Assembly (NCBI GenBank): GCA_051252095.1 | Contig: JBPOFK010000029.1 | Coordinates: 1 to 15,195, forward strand | Direction of reading: 5' to 3' | Length of the DNA stretch: 15,195 bases | Source of the DNA: GCA-2401735 sp051252095 | Lineage (GTDB): Bacteria > Pseudomonadota > Gammaproteobacteria > Burkholderiales > Methylophilaceae | In this document: positions 1-6,451 of the stretch, piece by piece | How positions within the stretch are numbered: the stretch's first letter is position 1 | How the letters are laid out: every line of letters starts with the position of its first letter | Notes under the pieces: model-generated | Seen by the model: only the letters and a program-made list of their open reading frames with translations | What the model was told of the DNA's origin: nothing | The model's database searches: none | Translations under genes and position numbers: made by a program

Positions 1-207
1 GTTTTTATCATTTATCTTAAAGACACAATCATAACCGCCGCACAATATAAAACGATTTACGTTTGTTTGGGCGCAATGTTTACTTACTGGTTCTTTGTCG
101 GTGTACTTGCAATAGGCTGCTTTTTAATTATGATTATGAAAGGTCCTGGTTACGTAGCAGACGCTTATGAGTTACCTAAGGAAGATAAACGCTTAGAGGG
201 ACATTAA
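1..207 (+). CDS. 3' end of an unidentified small membrane protein gene
   Basis: An open frame enters from the left edge and stops with TAA at 205-207, giving 68 visible residues. A hydrophobic stretch at about residues 19-46 should form one membrane helix. A short charged tail follows, beginning K-G-P-G-Y-V-A-D-A-Y and ending in an acidic/basic run (KEDKRLEGH). I do not recognise the family, and the start lies outside the window unless the internal ATG at 76 is used, which would give a 43-residue protein. No convincing terminator follows; only a weak AGGG/CCCT hairpin is seen near 228-252. It lies upstream of the nitrogen-regulated promoter, so it is probably a separate transcription unit. 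Confidence 0.55.
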   Translation, partial: VFIIYLKDTIITAAQYKTIYVCLGAMFTYWFFVGVLAIGCFLIMIMKGPGYVADAYELPKEDKRLEGH

Positions 208-270
208 TGAAAAAATAAATAGAAATTCAGGGTGGTTATTGATGCCCTTTATTTGTTTATAGAGTGCGTA

Positions 271-287
271 TGCACAGATGTGGTGCA
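271..287 (+). promoter_or_regulatory. NtrC-type enhancer binding site
   Basis: The 17-bp sequence TGCACAGATGTGGTGCA has arms TGCAC and GTGCA spaced as in the NtrC (NRI) consensus TGCACC-N5-GGTGCA, with one base off in the left half. Its centre is about 120 bp upstream of the transcription start predicted from the sigma-54 promoter at 376-390, a normal distance for an NtrC enhancer. A partly overlapping near-palindrome, GTGC-GTAT-GCAC at 264-275, adds another half site. Assignment to NtrC rests on the motif alone. Confidence 0.7.
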
Positions 288-345
288 TTAATCTTACATA
301 TAATTAATTCAAACACCACAAATTGTTTATATATAATTTTATTAA

Positions 346-358
346 ATTCAACAGGTTG
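346..358 (+). promoter_or_regulatory. IHF-like DNA-bending site
   Basis: ATTCAACAGGTTG matches the IHF consensus WATCAANNNNTTR at all but one defined position. It lies in an AT-rich stretch between the NtrC-type enhancer and the sigma-54 promoter, about 50 bp upstream of the predicted start, where IHF normally bends DNA to bring the activator to polymerase. The same bases form an inverted repeat, TTCAAC-AG-GTTGAA (347-360), so a dimeric repressor or activator is an alternative reading. Confidence 0.45.
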
Positions 359-375
359 AAGGTATTTTTTTAATC

Positions 376-390
376 TGGCATATGCTTTGC
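376..390 (+). promoter_or_regulatory. Sigma-54 (-24/-12) promoter
   Basis: TGGCATATGCTTTGC carries the invariant GG at -24 (377-378) and GC at -12 (389-390), separated by exactly 10 bases, and agrees with TGGCA-N6-TTGC overall. The transcription start is predicted at about 401-402. An NtrC-type enhancer and an IHF-like site lie upstream in the usual order, supporting nitrogen control of the downstream transporter and cyanase genes. Confidence 0.8.
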
Positions 391-406
391 TTATTAAAAC
401 GGCGAC

Positions 407-471
407 TCATTGTTAATGACAATGACATTGAAAATATAGCCATTTTCCTAAAGGTGGGAAATAAACGGCTA
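407..471 (+). ncRNA. Candidate ANTAR-target leader RNA (two hairpins)
   Basis: The predicted 5' leader begins with a hairpin at 407-425 (TCATTGT / ACAATGA around TAATG). A second hairpin follows at 437-471, with TAGCC pairing to GGCTA outside and TTTCC pairing to GGAAA inside. Closing the inner helix with a T-G pair (449/456) leaves the six-base loop AAAGGT (450-455), with A at position 1 and G at position 4. This is the signature of RNA bound by ANTAR antiterminators such as NasR and NasT. The first loop fits less well: the best pairing leaves five bases, and an A1/G4 loop AATGAC (415-420) needs a weaker stem. A strong terminator begins 21 bases later, as expected for an antitermination leader. 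Confidence 0.55.
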
Positions 472-491
472 GCTGATTAGAATTTAAAGAC

Positions 492-548
492 AAAGGCGTC
501 TTGAAATACAGTGTTAACACACCGTATTTCAAGACGCCTTTTTTATTT
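492..548 (+). terminator. Leader terminator/attenuator before the FNT gene
   Basis: A perfect 18-bp inverted repeat (492-509 with 524-541; arms contain AAGGCGTCTTG and its complement) encloses a 14-base loop, itself partly palindromic (GTGTTAACAC), and runs into a T tract. It has the form of a Rho-independent terminator. It lies downstream of the sigma-54 promoter and the two-hairpin leader but upstream of the first gene, so it is best read as an attenuator rather than as the end of the gene that stops at 207, 285 bp away. The stretch 549-666 holds nothing else convincing. Confidence 0.8.
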
Positions 549-666
549 GCAGCGATTGATTATGGGGGGATGTATGGATAAAAAGTGTTTTAGCAAGAAT
601 AACTAAGTTGTATTAATAATTGAACTACTGATTTAAAACTACTATTTGAAAGTAAGGGGAAAATTT

Positions 667-1476
667 ATGTCTTATTTAGCACCATCTGAGTTTGTGACCA
701 AAATGGTCGATGCTGGCGAATCCAAGATTTATATGTCGGCAAGAGATACGATTATTAGAGGTTATATGGCAGGCGCCATCTTGGCATTGGCAGCAGTATT
801 TGCTGTGAGTATAGCGGTTGCTACAGGATCTCACTTAATCGGTTCTATTTTATTCCCAGTAGGTTTTTGTATGCTGTACCTAATGGGATTCGACTTGTTA
901 ACTGGCGTATTTATGCTGACACCATTGGCATGGCTAGATAAGCGTCCAGGTGTGACATGGGCACAAATCTTACGTAACTGGGGTTTGGTGTTTGTAGGAA
1001 ACTTCCTTGGGGCTTTAACCGTAGCAGTTATGATGTCATTTATTTTTACTTATGGTTACAACACAGATGGCGGCGACATAGCGACAAAAGTTGCAGGTAT
1101 TGGTGAGGCCCGTACCTTGGGTTATGCCAAGTATGGCTTTGATGGCTGGTTTACCATTTTTGTACGAGGCATGTTGTGCAATTGGATGGTTTCTATGGGT
1201 GTAGTTGGTGCCATGATTTCAACTAACGTGAGTGGAAAGGTGATTGCAATGTGGATGCCAATCTTCTTGTTCTTTTTTATGGGCTTTGAACACTCAGTGG
1301 TAAATATGTTTCTTTTCCCATTTAGTATGATTATGGGTGGTGACTTTTCTATCGCAGATTACTTCTTGTGGAATGAGATTCCAACTGCAGCGGGCAACTT
1401 AGTCGGTGGTTTAGCATTCACAGGTTTAACGCTGTACACAACGCATATCAAAACGAAACCAAAACGGACGCTTTAA
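667..1476 (+). CDS. Formate/nitrite transporter (FNT) family channel
   Basis: This 269-residue inner-membrane protein belongs to the FocA/NirC family of pentameric channels that pass small monovalent anions such as nitrite and formate. The segment F-D-L-L-T-G (75-80) matches the broken second helix of the family. G-F-E-H-S-V-V-N-M-F (206-215) is the hallmark around the conserved pore histidine (His209). Several hydrophobic helices span roughly residues 32-50, 56-75, 105-128, 160-186, 192-225 and 243-258. The start at 667 is preceded by an AAGGGGA ribosome-binding site at the right distance; an upstream in-frame TTG at 646 is not needed. It is the first gene after the NtrC/sigma-54/ANTAR-type control region and is followed by cyanase after 90 bp. 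Nitrite is the likely substrate; cyanate is an alternative suggested only by the neighbour. NirC-like is safer than a firm gene name. Confidence 0.88.
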   Translation: MSYLAPSEFVTKMVDAGESKIYMSARDTIIRGYMAGAILALAAVFAVSIAVATGSHLIGSILFPVGFCMLYLMGFDLLTGVFMLTPLAWLDKRPGVTWAQILRNWGLVFVGNFLGALTVAVMMSFIFTYGYNTDGGDIATKVAGIGEARTLGYAKYGFDGWFTIFVRGMLCNWMVSMGVVGAMISTNVSGKVIAMWMPIFLFFFMGFEHSVVNMFLFPFSMIMGGDFSIADYFLWNEIPTAAGNLVGGLAFTGLTLYTTHIKTKPKRTL

Positions 1477-1566
1477 ATAAATCAGCTTTACATGATTGCC
1501 TTAGCACGAAGAGTGCTGGGGTAATTGCGATTTTAGTAAGATTCAATGATGTTAAGGAGTAGTTTA

Positions 1567-2007
1567 ATGAATAAACAAAGTATGACGGATGCCATTGTCA
1601 CGGCAAAAGTAGCCAAAAGTCTCACTTGGGAAAAAATAGCAGAAGACCTGAAGGTCTCGCCTGTTTGGCTGACATCTGCTTGCCTGGGAATGAACAGCGC
1701 AACCAAAGAGCAGGCTGAGGCGATTGCTGATTATTTAGGTTTAAATGAAGAGATTGCATCAGCACTACAGGCTTATCCAACAAAAGAGTGGGATAAAGCT
1801 GTGCCACAAGACCCACTTATTTATCGTTTATACGAAATTATTGGCGTATATGGAACAACGTTGAAAGAAGTGATTCAGGAGAAATTTGGCGATGGTATTA
1901 TGAGTGCAATTGACTACTCTATGGAGGTTGATAAAGTAGAAGATCCAAAAGGAGATCGCGTGAAAATCACGATGAATGGTAAATTTTTGCCATACAAGTC
2001 GTGGTAA
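1567..2007 (+). CDS. cynS: Cyanate hydratase (cyanase)
   Basis: Cyanase converts cyanate and bicarbonate to ammonia and CO2, detoxifying cyanate and supplying nitrogen; it acts in the cytoplasm as a decamer. The 146-residue protein has the usual length. Its N-terminal part (about 1-75) is the helix-turn-helix-like domain. The C-terminal part carries the active-site residues Arg87 (in IYRLYE), Glu90 and Ser113 (in GIMSAI), matching Arg96, Glu99 and Ser122 of the E. coli enzyme with a constant offset of nine. The segment V-Y-G-T-T-L-K and the end G-K-F-L-P-Y-K are also typical. The start at 1567 follows AAGGAG by seven bases; the in-frame ATG at 1546 lies upstream of this site and is unlikely to be used. 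It is probably cotranscribed with the FNT channel under nitrogen control, and a terminator follows at once. Confidence 0.95.
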   Translation: MNKQSMTDAIVTAKVAKSLTWEKIAEDLKVSPVWLTSACLGMNSATKEQAEAIADYLGLNEEIASALQAYPTKEWDKAVPQDPLIYRLYEIIGVYGTTLKEVIQEKFGDGIMSAIDYSMEVDKVEDPKGDRVKITMNGKFLPYKSW

Positions 2008-2022
2008 ACGCTAATCGCTAAC

Positions 2023-2057
2023 AAAAGCGCTTGATATAATTAATCAAGCGCTTTTTT
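2023..2057 (+). terminator. Rho-independent terminator after cynS
   Basis: A 13-bp perfect stem (2023-2035 with 2043-2055, containing AAGCGCTTGAT) with a seven-base loop is followed by a T run. It begins 16 bp after the cynS stop and ends about 40 bp before the next start, so the phosphatase-kinase gene depends on read-through or on a promoter packed into 2058-2095, where none is obvious. Confidence 0.9.
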
Positions 2058-2095
2058 CTATCAAATTAAAAGTGATTAACAGCTGTAGCATTTAA

Positions 2096-3823
2096 ATGAC
2101 AAACAGTTTATATATTGAAATAGCACAGCTTTCTGACAAAGGGTGTAAAGAAGTCAATCAAGACTTCCATGCGGCTAGTATTCCAGAAGAGCCGCTGCTC
2201 ACTGCAAAAGGGGTCGCTATTGCGATTGCGGATGGTATTAGCAGCAGTGCTGTGAGTCAGGAAGCCAGTGAAGCTGCGGTGAAAGGCTTTTTGGCAGATT
2301 ATGGGTGTACGCCTGAAATGTGGTCTGTCAAAACAGCTGCTACACGCGTACTGATAGCCATTAATTCGTGGCTATATACGCAAACACGTCAAAACCAAAT
2401 TAGTCGATATGATAAAGATAAAGGCTATGTCTGCACATTTAGTGCAATCATATTTAAATCAACTACTGCACATATTTTACATGTTGGTGATACAAGAATT
2501 TATCGCATCCATAAAAATGCATTAGAACAGCTGACAAAAGATCATCGAGTATGGCTTTCTGAAGAAAAGAGTTATCTTAGTCGTGGCCTAGGCATTGATG
2601 AGCATGTGGAGATTGATTATCAAGCGTTAAATGTTACACAAGGTGATTTGTTTTTATTGGCAACAGATGGTATTTATGAGTATGTGGGTGAGCGGTTTAT
2701 CACCGATATGATTGAAGCAAATCAAAGCGATTTGCAACGAGCTGCGCAGCTTATTCTGGATCAAGCATTAGTTAAAGGGAGTGCCGATAACCTTACTTTG
2801 CAGCTTGTGCGAGTGAATAATTTACCAGAGAAAAATGTTGATGAGCTTTATCAGCAACTGACCGAGTTACCTTTTCCTCCGCAACTAGAGCCCAGAATGG
2901 TGTTTGATGGCTATGAAATTATTCGCGAGATTCATGCCTCAAGCCGCAGTCATGTTTATTTAGCCAAGGACATCGAAACACAGGCGCAAATGGTGCTGAA
3001 AACACCATCCATTGATTTGCGCGACAATGCTGCTTATTTAGAACGCTTTTTGCTCGAGGAATGGATTGCTAAGCGCATCAATAGTGCACATGTGATGAAA
3101 CCATGTACACAGAATAGAAAACGACATTATTTATATGTTGTCATGGAATATATTGAAGGAAAAACGCTAACACAATGGATGCATGATAATCCAACAGCAG
3201 AATTACATGCAGTACGCGATATTGTTGAACAAGTTGCTAAAGGTTTAAGAGCATTTCACCGCTTAGAAATGTTACATCAGGACTTGAGACCAGCCAATGT
3301 AATGATAGATCAGACGGGTACTGTCAAAATTATTGATTTTGGTGCCACACGCGTAGCAGGGTTGGCGGAAATTGCATCGCCCATTGCGCAAGATCCTATT
3401 TTGGGAACAGCGCAATACAGTGCGCCCGAGTATTTTCTGGGGGAAGAGGGAACAACCCGTTCTGATATCTTTTCATTAGGTGTAATTGCATACCAAATGC
3501 TATCGGGAAAGCTGCCTTATGGTACCAATGTCGCTAAAACAAAATCAAAAAAAGAGCAGACACAATTAATGTACGCTGAGATTCGCCGTGAACGCACAGA
3601 TATCCCGCCTTGGGTTGATGATGCAATCATGAAAGCAGTACATCCAGAACCCAATATGCGTTACGAGGCTTTATCTGAATTTGTGTTTGACCTTAAGCAG
3701 CCAAATAAGACTTTTTTAAAGAAAGCACGTCCTCCGCTTATAGAGCGTAACCCAGTTGCTTTTTGGAAAGGGGTGTCTCTTATCCTGTTTGTAATATTAA
3801 TTGCTTTGCTATCACAACAATAA
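2096..3823 (+). CDS. PP2C phosphatase-Ser/Thr kinase fusion, membrane-anchored
   Basis: This 575-residue protein joins a PP2C-type Ser/Thr phosphatase to a eukaryotic-type protein kinase. The phosphatase part (about 1-240) shows N-Q-D at 21-23, A-D-G at 45-47, G-D-T-R at 131-134, T-D-G at 190-192 and D-N at 231-232, the metal-binding aspartates of the family. The kinase part (about 272-535) has a putative ATP lysine at 302, catalytic loop H-Q-D-L-R-P-A-N (394-401, Asp396), D-F-G at 414-416 and A-P-E at 443-445. The glycine-rich loop is degenerate (I-H-A-S-S-R-S, 279-285) and the usual H-R-D arginine is Gln395. A single C-terminal helix (about 555-572) should anchor it with both domains in the cytoplasm. 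Similar fusions occur in nitrate-assimilation clusters, for example PA1782 in Pseudomonas aeruginosa, so a role in nitrogen control is inferred; the target is unknown. No strong ribosome-binding site precedes the ATG. Confidence 0.9.
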   Translation: MTNSLYIEIAQLSDKGCKEVNQDFHAASIPEEPLLTAKGVAIAIADGISSSAVSQEASEAAVKGFLADYGCTPEMWSVKTAATRVLIAINSWLYTQTRQNQISRYDKDKGYVCTFSAIIFKSTTAHILHVGDTRIYRIHKNALEQLTKDHRVWLSEEKSYLSRGLGIDEHVEIDYQALNVTQGDLFLLATDGIYEYVGERFITDMIEANQSDLQRAAQLILDQALVKGSADNLTLQLVRVNNLPEKNVDELYQQLTELPFPPQLEPRMVFDGYEIIREIHASSRSHVYLAKDIETQAQMVLKTPSIDLRDNAAYLERFLLEEWIAKRINSAHVMKPCTQNRKRHYLYVVMEYIEGKTLTQWMHDNPTAELHAVRDIVEQVAKGLRAFHRLEMLHQDLRPANVMIDQTGTVKIIDFGATRVAGLAEIASPIAQDPILGTAQYSAPEYFLGEEGTTRSDIFSLGVIAYQMLSGKLPYGTNVAKTKSKKEQTQLMYAEIRRERTDIPPWVDDAIMKAVHPEPNMRYEALSEFVFDLKQPNKTFLKKARPPLIERNPVAFWKGVSLILFVILIALLSQQ

Positions 3824-3849
3824 AAACTGTTTTCCCCCTTGTCTTTGTT

Positions 3850-5124
3850 TTAACCAACCTTATCCAAGGCCTGGCTCACATCGGCAATAATGTCATCTAT
3901 ATTTTCAATGCCAACTGAAATTCTGACCAAATCGGCGCTTACTCCAGCTTTTGCCAGTTCTTCTTCATTCAATTGTCTGTGGGTAGTAGAAGCAGGGTGG
4001 CAGGCAAGAGATTTGGCATCACCAATATTGACCAGACGTAAAACCATTTCAAGTGCATCAATAAATTGTTCGCCTGCTTTAGCACCACCATTAATACCAA
4101 AGCTCAAAATGCCCGATGCTTTACCATGCGTGATTTTTTGACAGTTAGCATAGTACTGACTACTTTTTAACGCAGCATAACTAACCCAGTTTACCTTAGG
4201 GTGATTTACTAGATATTCAGCAAGCTTCTCAGCATTTTCGCAGTGTCTCTCCATGCGCAAGCCCAACGTTTCCAAGCCTTGAAGAATCTGGAAGGAATTC
4301 ATTGGCGAGATAGCTGCACCAGTGTTTCTTAATGGCGCCACACGACAGCGACCAATGTAGGCTGCAGGGCCTAATGCTTCAGTGTAAACAACACCATGGT
4401 AAGATGGGTCAGGTTCATTTAGCACAGCAAATCGTTCTTTATGAGCAGCCCAGTCAAACTTACCAGAATCTACAATCATACCGCCAATGGATGTACCATG
4501 ACCGCCTATGTATTTTGTTAAGGAATGTACAACAATATCTGCACCAAGCTCAAAAGGCCTGCATAAATAAGGGGTTGCAACCGTATTGTCGACAATGACA
4601 GGAATGCCATGTTTATGTGCAATTTCTGATAGTTTTTGAATATCGACAACATTACCAGCAGGGTTGCCAATCGACTCACAAAAAATAGCTTTTGTTTTGC
4701 TATCAATCGCTTTTTCAAAGCCAGCAAAGTCATCATGAGAAATCATACGTACTTCAATGCCTTGACGCGGGAACGCATGTGCAAATAAATTATAAGTGCC
4801 ACCGTAAAGCTGGCTTGTACTCAGAATATTGTCGCCTGTCTCACAAATGCATTGAATCGCATAGGTGATGGCTGCCATACCTGATGCTAACGCCAAGCCT
4901 GCAATGCCACCTTCCATTGCCGCTACACGCTGTTCTAAAACATCAGTGGTGGGATTCATGATGCGCGTGTAGATGTTCCCTGTTACTTTTAAGTCAAATA
5001 GATCTGCACCATGTTGCGTATTGTCAAACGTGTACGAAGTGGTTTGGTAGATAGGTACCGCGGCTGCTTTCGTGGTCGCTTCAGAAGTATAGCCGTGGTG
5101 TAGTGCTAAAGACTCCAGTTTCAT
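3850..5124 (-). CDS. metY: O-acetylhomoserine sulfhydrylase
   Basis: This PLP enzyme makes homocysteine from O-acetylhomoserine and sulfide, the direct-sulfhydrylation route to methionine, in the cytoplasm. The 424-residue protein belongs to the Cys/Met-metabolism PLP family. Conserved elements are the N-terminal L-H-H-G-Y, V-P-I-Y-Q-T-T-S-Y (23-31), Y-T-R-I-M-N-P-T (52-59), D179 in I-V-D-N, and the cofactor lysine Lys204 in H-S-L-T-K-Y. The length and the D-L-F-D-L-K segment (41-46) favour OAH sulfhydrylase over cystathionine synthases. The start at 5124 is chosen because GAGGAG stands just before it; two in-frame ATGs upstream (at 5148 and 5142) precede that site. The gene is convergent with the phosphatase-kinase gene, with only 26 bp and no terminator between them. 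A hairpin lies upstream of its start. Confidence 0.93.
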   Translation of the reverse strand: MKLESLALHHGYTSEATTKAAAVPIYQTTSYTFDNTQHGADLFDLKVTGNIYTRIMNPTTDVLEQRVAAMEGGIAGLALASGMAAITYAIQCICETGDNILSTSQLYGGTYNLFAHAFPRQGIEVRMISHDDFAGFEKAIDSKTKAIFCESIGNPAGNVVDIQKLSEIAHKHGIPVIVDNTVATPYLCRPFELGADIVVHSLTKYIGGHGTSIGGMIVDSGKFDWAAHKERFAVLNEPDPSYHGVVYTEALGPAAYIGRCRVAPLRNTGAAISPMNSFQILQGLETLGLRMERHCENAEKLAEYLVNHPKVNWVSYAALKSSQYYANCQKITHGKASGILSFGINGGAKAGEQFIDALEMVLRLVNIGDAKSLACHPASTTHRQLNEEELAKAGVSADLVRISVGIENIDDIIADVSQALDKVG

Positions 5125-5163
5125 TTGTCGCTCCTCAGTCATTATCATTTTGTTTGTTTAGAA

Positions 5164-5207
5164 GCTTATTATGCCAGCTTGCTATATGCAAGTGCACAAT
5201 AATAAGC
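5164..5207. repeat. Imperfect inverted repeat upstream of metY
   Basis: A 9-bp perfect outer repeat, GCTTATTAT (5164-5172) and ATAATAAGC (5199-5207), flanks an inner hairpin CTTGC-TATAT-GCAAG (5178-5192). It sits between the HAD gene stop and the metY start. No T run follows on the - strand, so it is not a standard terminator for the HAD gene. The left arm read on the - strand gives CATAAT, a possible -10 box for metY, so an operator overlapping a promoter is conceivable but unproven. Confidence 0.5.
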
Positions 5208-5209
5208 GC

Positions 5210-5809
5210 TTAAATGAGTCCGTATTGATGCAGTACTTGCTTTGCCTGAGTAGGGTTAAACGCTTGGTGCGCTTTTAAACCAAATGCGTTAGCAGCATGG
5301 ACATTATCAATATTATCGTCAAAGAAAATAACTTCTTCTGCTGGCAACTGTAAGCCGTCGATAGCCGCTTGGAAAGCATGATGATTTGGCTTTAGGTGAC
5401 CTATTTGATGCGAAAGAAACAAGTGGTCTAACTTCTCGGTCAGTCCAGTTGCTTCAACATGTATCCAATGCGCAGCACTCGTGTTACTTAAAGCCGCTAA
5501 GGGGATGTGAGATGGGATTGCATCAAGCAAATCAAATGTTGTAGGAAAAGTGCCAACAATCCAAGTGGCAAAATTCTGCATAAATGCATCAGGTGACAAA
5601 TTGATTTGCAAGTCTTTAACTACTTCCACAGCAAACTCATCTGCAGAAAGTTTACCCGTTTCATGCGCGATGACCGAAGGCGAGCTCATCCAGTTTTTAT
5701 AAATCTCATCATGAGACTTTTGGCTATTTAGAAGCCGAGCCAAAGAAGGCAGGCCATCAAGTTCAATTAGAACGCCACCGATATCAAAAAGTACTGCAGA
5801 AATTTTCAT
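5210..5809 (-). CDS. HAD-superfamily (subfamily IA) hydrolase
   Basis: This 199-residue cytoplasmic protein has the haloacid dehalogenase fold. Motif I is F-D-I-G-G-V (8-13) with nucleophile Asp9; the usual general acid-base Asp two residues on is Gly11. Motif II is L-S-N-T-S (107-111), the motif III lysine is in K-P (140-141), and motif IV is F-F-D-D-N (162-166). The Gly in motif I and the F-F-D-D-N-x-x-N-V segment recall the YihX-like phosphatases, which act on sugar phosphates, but the substrate cannot be read from sequence. Whether it is a phosphatase at all is less certain because of the missing second Asp, although many relatives share that feature. It starts 7 bp after the DM13 gene stop with no clear ribosome-binding site, suggesting translational coupling in one transcript. 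Confidence 0.85.
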   Translation of the reverse strand: MKISAVLFDIGGVLIELDGLPSLARLLNSQKSHDEIYKNWMSSPSVIAHETGKLSADEFAVEVVKDLQINLSPDAFMQNFATWIVGTFPTTFDLLDAIPSHIPLAALSNTSAAHWIHVEATGLTEKLDHLFLSHQIGHLKPNHHAFQAAIDGLQLPAEEVIFFDDNIDNVHAANAFGLKAHQAFNPTQAKQVLHQYGLI

Positions 5810-5816
5810 GTTTAAG

Positions 5817-6386
5817 TTAGTTAGTTAATAAGGTTGCGGATGAGAATAAAACGCCAAATAGCTCACACCAGATAACAGCGCTATGATACTGAGAGACATC
5901 AGTACCAGTGGGAATGACATAGTTTTGATTGCCTATATTACCTTTTAATTTACCTAAATTGATAAAGTCATTAGTAACCTGTGATGCTTGGGTGACATTG
6001 CTGTTTTTAACCAAATAAACCATTAAATCAGGACCATTGGTCACTTTGAAATTTTCTAATCGCAATAGTAATGAATCATCTAACTGATAGAGAAGTGCCT
6101 TACCGCTTCCTTGATGTATGGCATCTGCATCCTTAAAGACGCCCTGCTTGAGTAATACAGGTGATTGCATCATCATTTGCTCCTGTATAGTATTGTCTGG
6201 CATAGATGCCATTTTTTTAGTGATGGCTTGCATAGTTTGTTGGCGTTGGTCAGCTGGCATAGCCATCAGCTCATCTTTTGAGGGCAGCGCCTCATCTATC
6301 GTCTGATTGATAAACAATGGTGACGCCAAGAACCATGCAATTATCGCAACAATCGCAATGCTGGATATGCTGATTATCTTTTTCAT
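5817..6386 (-). CDS. DM13-domain exported or membrane-anchored protein
   Basis: The 189-residue protein starts with a basic M-K-K and a hydrophobic helix (about 4-25), a signal anchor or signal peptide. A polar, methionine-rich linker (about 30-75) follows, then a DM13-like domain (about 80-187) with G-S-G-K-A (93-97), N-G-P-D-L-M-V-Y-L (117-125), L-G-K-L-K-G-N-I-G (144-152) and the final H-S-A-V-I-W-C-E-L-F (168-177). Cys174 in the W-C segment is the conserved cysteine proposed to give DM13 domains a redox role. The protein should face the periplasm. The gene precedes and probably is cotranscribed with the HAD gene. A terminator-like hairpin ends only about 20 bp upstream of its start, leaving little room for a promoter. 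The physiological role is unknown. Confidence 0.8.
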   Translation of the reverse strand: MKKIISISSIAIVAIIAWFLASPLFINQTIDEALPSKDELMAMPADQRQQTMQAITKKMASMPDNTIQEQMMMQSPVLLKQGVFKDADAIHQGSGKALLYQLDDSLLLRLENFKVTNGPDLMVYLVKNSNVTQASQVTNDFINLGKLKGNIGNQNYVIPTGTDVSQYHSAVIWCELFGVLFSSATLLTN

Positions 6387-6403
6387 TCACGGAGTTCCTA
6401 CAT

Positions 6404-6443
6404 AAAAAAATGAGTCATTAGCAAATGCTATATGACTCATTTT
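6404..6443 (-). terminator. Rho-independent terminator after the SWIB gene
   Basis: AAAATGAGTCAT (6407-6418) pairs with ATGACTCATTTT (6432-6443); an inner TAGC/GCTA helix extends the stem. Read on the - strand, the stem runs into seven Ts (6404-6410), so it terminates transcription from the SWIB gene. The T run on the + strand is shorter. It lies just upstream of the DM13 start, so it may also limit read-through into that gene. Confidence 0.8.
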
Positions 6444-6451
6444 ATCGCTTG

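Noticed and set aside
562..606. A 14-codon open frame (ATG at 562, second in-frame ATG at 574) after a run of Gs, possible leader peptide
   Set aside because: It lies after the attenuator, not before it, the G run is an irregular ribosome-binding site, and no meaningful codon pattern is seen.
646..666. TTG start extending the FNT protein by seven residues
   Set aside because: The ribosome-binding site AAGGGGA lies inside this extension and points to the ATG at 667.
1503..1517. Small hairpin AGCAC-GAAGA-GTGCT between the FNT gene and cynS
   Set aside because: Five base pairs and no T run; too weak to call a terminator, so the two genes are treated as cotranscribed.
3824..3849. Terminator between the convergent phosphatase-kinase and metY genes
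   Set aside because: Only pyrimidine-rich sequence with no inverted repeat was found.
4332..4598. Open frame antisense to metY
   Set aside because: Shadow of metY with no recognisable protein character.
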